Assembly (NCBI GenBank): GCA_902595815.1
Contig: CACJRL010000009.1
Coordinates: 1-58,321, forward strand
From: an uncultured Pelagibacteraceae bacterium
GTDB taxonomy: Bacteria; Pseudomonadota; Alphaproteobacteria; Pelagibacterales; Pelagibacteraceae
Direction: 5' to 3'
DNA length: 58,321 bases
The number at the start of each line of letters is the position of its first letter. Position 1 is the first letter of the stretch. Both the position numbers and the translations under genes were made by a program. Shown here one piece after another: positions 57,092 through 58,321 of the stretch. Below the pieces are notes generated by a model. It did no database searches. It was given only the letters and a program-made list of their open reading frames with translations, and was not told the DNA's origin.

Positions 57092-58131
57092 TGTCAGATA
57101 CAAAAAATCTTAATCATAACAGAAAAAAAGACTTTTTAAGTAAAGAGGTTGAACATATTGATATTACATCTTTTGACTCTAGAAAAATTATATCTTCTAT
57201 GGAAAAAATGTCTTTTGTTTCAAGAGAAACTGCTAATGCATCCAAGATATATAATGAAATGCTTAAAGATAAAGATTGTACAATATTCCTAACTCTTGCA
57301 GGGTCTACTTCTGCCGCTGGATGTATGCATATTTATAGAGATATGGTTAAATACAACATGGTAGATGCAATTGTAGCAACTGGAGCATCTATAATAGATA
57401 TGGATTTTTTTGAAGCGCTTGGATTTAAACATTACCAAGGATCACAATATCAAAATGATAATGAACTTAGAGACAATTATATAGATAGGATTTATGATAC
57501 TTACATCGATGAAGAGGAGCTCCAGGTTTGTGATAAAACAATAGGAGAAATAGCAGACAAACTTGAGCCGAAGTCTTACACATCGAGAGAATTTATTAAA
57601 GAGATTGGCAAATATCTAAAAACTAATTCTAAAAAGAAAGGTTCTTTAATTGAAACAGCTTTTGATAACGATGTACCTATATTCTGTCCTGCATTTACAG
57701 ACTCAAGTGCAGGTTTTGGATTAGTCATGCATCAAGAGAGAAATCCAAAAAATCATATTACAATAGACTCAATTAGAGAATTTAGAGAATTAACAGAGAT
57801 TAAAATTAAATCTAAAGGGTCGGGATTATTCATGATTGGTGGTGGAGTTCCTAAAAACTTTATACAAGACACGGTAATTTGTGCTGAACTTTTGGGAAAA
57901 AATGTAGATATGCACAAATATGCAATACAAATTACTGTTGCTGACTCAAGAGATGGAGCTTGCAGTAGTTCGACATTAAAAGAAGCAAGTTCATGGGGTA
58001 AGGTTGATACTACCAAAGAACAAATGGTATTTGCTGAAGCTACCAGTGTTTTACCATTAATAGCAAGTGACGCCTATCATACTGGAGAATGGAAAAATAG
58101 AGACAGAAAAAACTTTTCCAAAATATTTTGA
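57091..58131 (+). CDS. Deoxyhypusine synthase-family protein (bacterial)
   Basis: A 346-residue NAD-dependent aminobutyltransferase-fold protein. It has TLAGSTSAAGCMHIYRDM, IVATGASIIDMDFFEALG, the substrate region DSSAGFGLVMHQE and, near the end, ASSWGKVD whose Lys304 aligns with the catalytic lysine of eukaryotic deoxyhypusine synthase. Bacteria lack eIF5A, so the acceptor must differ; bacterial members are linked to homospermidine-type polyamine synthesis. Coupled to the decarboxylase gene (one-base overlap) and followed by an N-carbamoylputrescine amidase-like gene, it is very probably a polyamine enzyme. Confidence 0.85.
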   Translation: MSDTKNLNHNRKKDFLSKEVEHIDITSFDSRKIISSMEKMSFVSRETANASKIYNEMLKDKDCTIFLTLAGSTSAAGCMHIYRDMVKYNMVDAIVATGASIIDMDFFEALGFKHYQGSQYQNDNELRDNYIDRIYDTYIDEEELQVCDKTIGEIADKLEPKSYTSREFIKEIGKYLKTNSKKKGSLIETAFDNDVPIFCPAFTDSSAGFGLVMHQERNPKNHITIDSIREFRELTEIKIKSKGSGLFMIGGGVPKNFIQDTVICAELLGKNVDMHKYAIQITVADSRDGACSSSTLKEASSWGKVDTTKEQMVFAEATSVLPLIASDAYHTGEWKNRDRKNFSKIF

Positions 58132-58134
58132 TAG

Positions 58135-58321
58135 ATGATCAAAAAAGTAAAAATTGGAATTATTCAAAGTAAAATTTCAGATAATATTCAAAAAAATATA
58201 AATTCAGCTATTAAAAATATAAAAAAAGCAGCATCAAAAAGAGCTAAAATAATTTGTGTACCAGAACTATTTTTATCAAATTATTTTTGTCAAACAGAAA
58301 GTCATTCCAACTTTAAGCTAG
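58135..58321 (+). CDS. aguB: N-carbamoylputrescine amidase-like carbon-nitrogen hydrolase, 3'-truncated
   Basis: The first 62 codons are visible: IKKVKIGIIQSKIS, then a helix with NINSAIKNIKKAASKRAK, and IICVPELFLSNYFCQTE. The Glu in VPELF is the first catalytic residue of the nitrilase fold, and ELFxxxYFCQ is typical of AguB. The ATG is four bases past the upstream stop. The window ends inside the gene, so the Lys and Cys of the catalytic triad cannot be checked. Confidence 0.8.
   Translation, partial: MIKKVKIGIIQSKISDNIQKNINSAIKNIKKAASKRAKIICVPELFLSNYFCQTESHSNFKL

Overview
The window looks like a piece of the core genome of a SAR11-type alphaproteobacterium (Candidatus Pelagibacter or a close relative). 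The DNA is very AT-rich (about 30% GC by eye). Genes are packed with overlaps or gaps of a few bases, proteins are Lys/Asn/Ile-rich, and several families are alphaproteobacterial hallmarks: DUF2093, DUF3035/BamF, DUF1476 (F1-ATPase zeta), ChvI/ChvG beside ahcY, RegA/ActR, and a RamB/ScfR-type regulator beside isocitrate lyase. I see no insertion sequences, phage genes, CRISPR arrays, rRNA or tRNA. No stretch longer than 300 bases lacks coding or regulatory content.

Layout. 1-4.7 kb: a truncated lipid A acyltransferase, DUF2093, purD-rsmD, and the end of a leftward operon (pgi, bamF-like, lspA). 4.7-9.2 kb: the start of that operon (HAD phosphatase, ribF, ileS). 9.3-13.2 kb: groES-groEL with a candidate RpoH promoter and a good terminator, then typA. 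13.2-19.4 kb: small membrane proteins, a YczE-like protein, a DUF6134-like secreted protein, tldD-pmbA, DUF393 and a DjlA-like co-chaperone. 19.4-22.9 kb: isocitrate lyase divergent from a RamB-like regulator, separated by an intergenic region full of TTTACAA half-sites and a possible 53-codon gene, followed by a TPR lipoprotein/secreted-type gene. 22.9-26.2 kb: a leftward dapA-like/cfa/coiled-coil operon whose last gene appears frameshifted in poly-A. 26.2-30.7 kb: GT9 glycosyltransferase, a TIM14-like J protein, oligopeptidase B, a small heat-shock protein with a ROSE-like leader, and a small lipoprotein. 30.8-36.7 kb: a BMP-type nucleoside ABC transporter, a purine-type phosphoribosyltransferase and two tandem DUF1330 genes. 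36.7-45.4 kb: DNA glycosylase, EamA exporter, msrA-sseA, an RND efflux pair, an SLT-domain lipoprotein, a thermonuclease, DUF1476 and VanZ. 45.4-54.5 kb: gpmA, the leftward chvI-chvG-ahcY-tsaE-amgK-murU run, and polA. 54.6-58.3 kb: bioY, regA, and a rightward polyamine operon (ornithine decarboxylase-like, deoxyhypusine synthase-like, start of an N-carbamoylputrescine amidase-like gene).

Most genes are housekeeping. The parts most worth a second look are the ROSE-like RNA thermometer before hsp20, the operator-rich aceA/ramB intergenic region with its small open frame, the poly-A-interrupted lysine-rich coiled-coil gene, and the polyamine operon with a bacterial deoxyhypusine-synthase homologue. 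All calls come from reading the sequence and from family knowledge; no database search was run.
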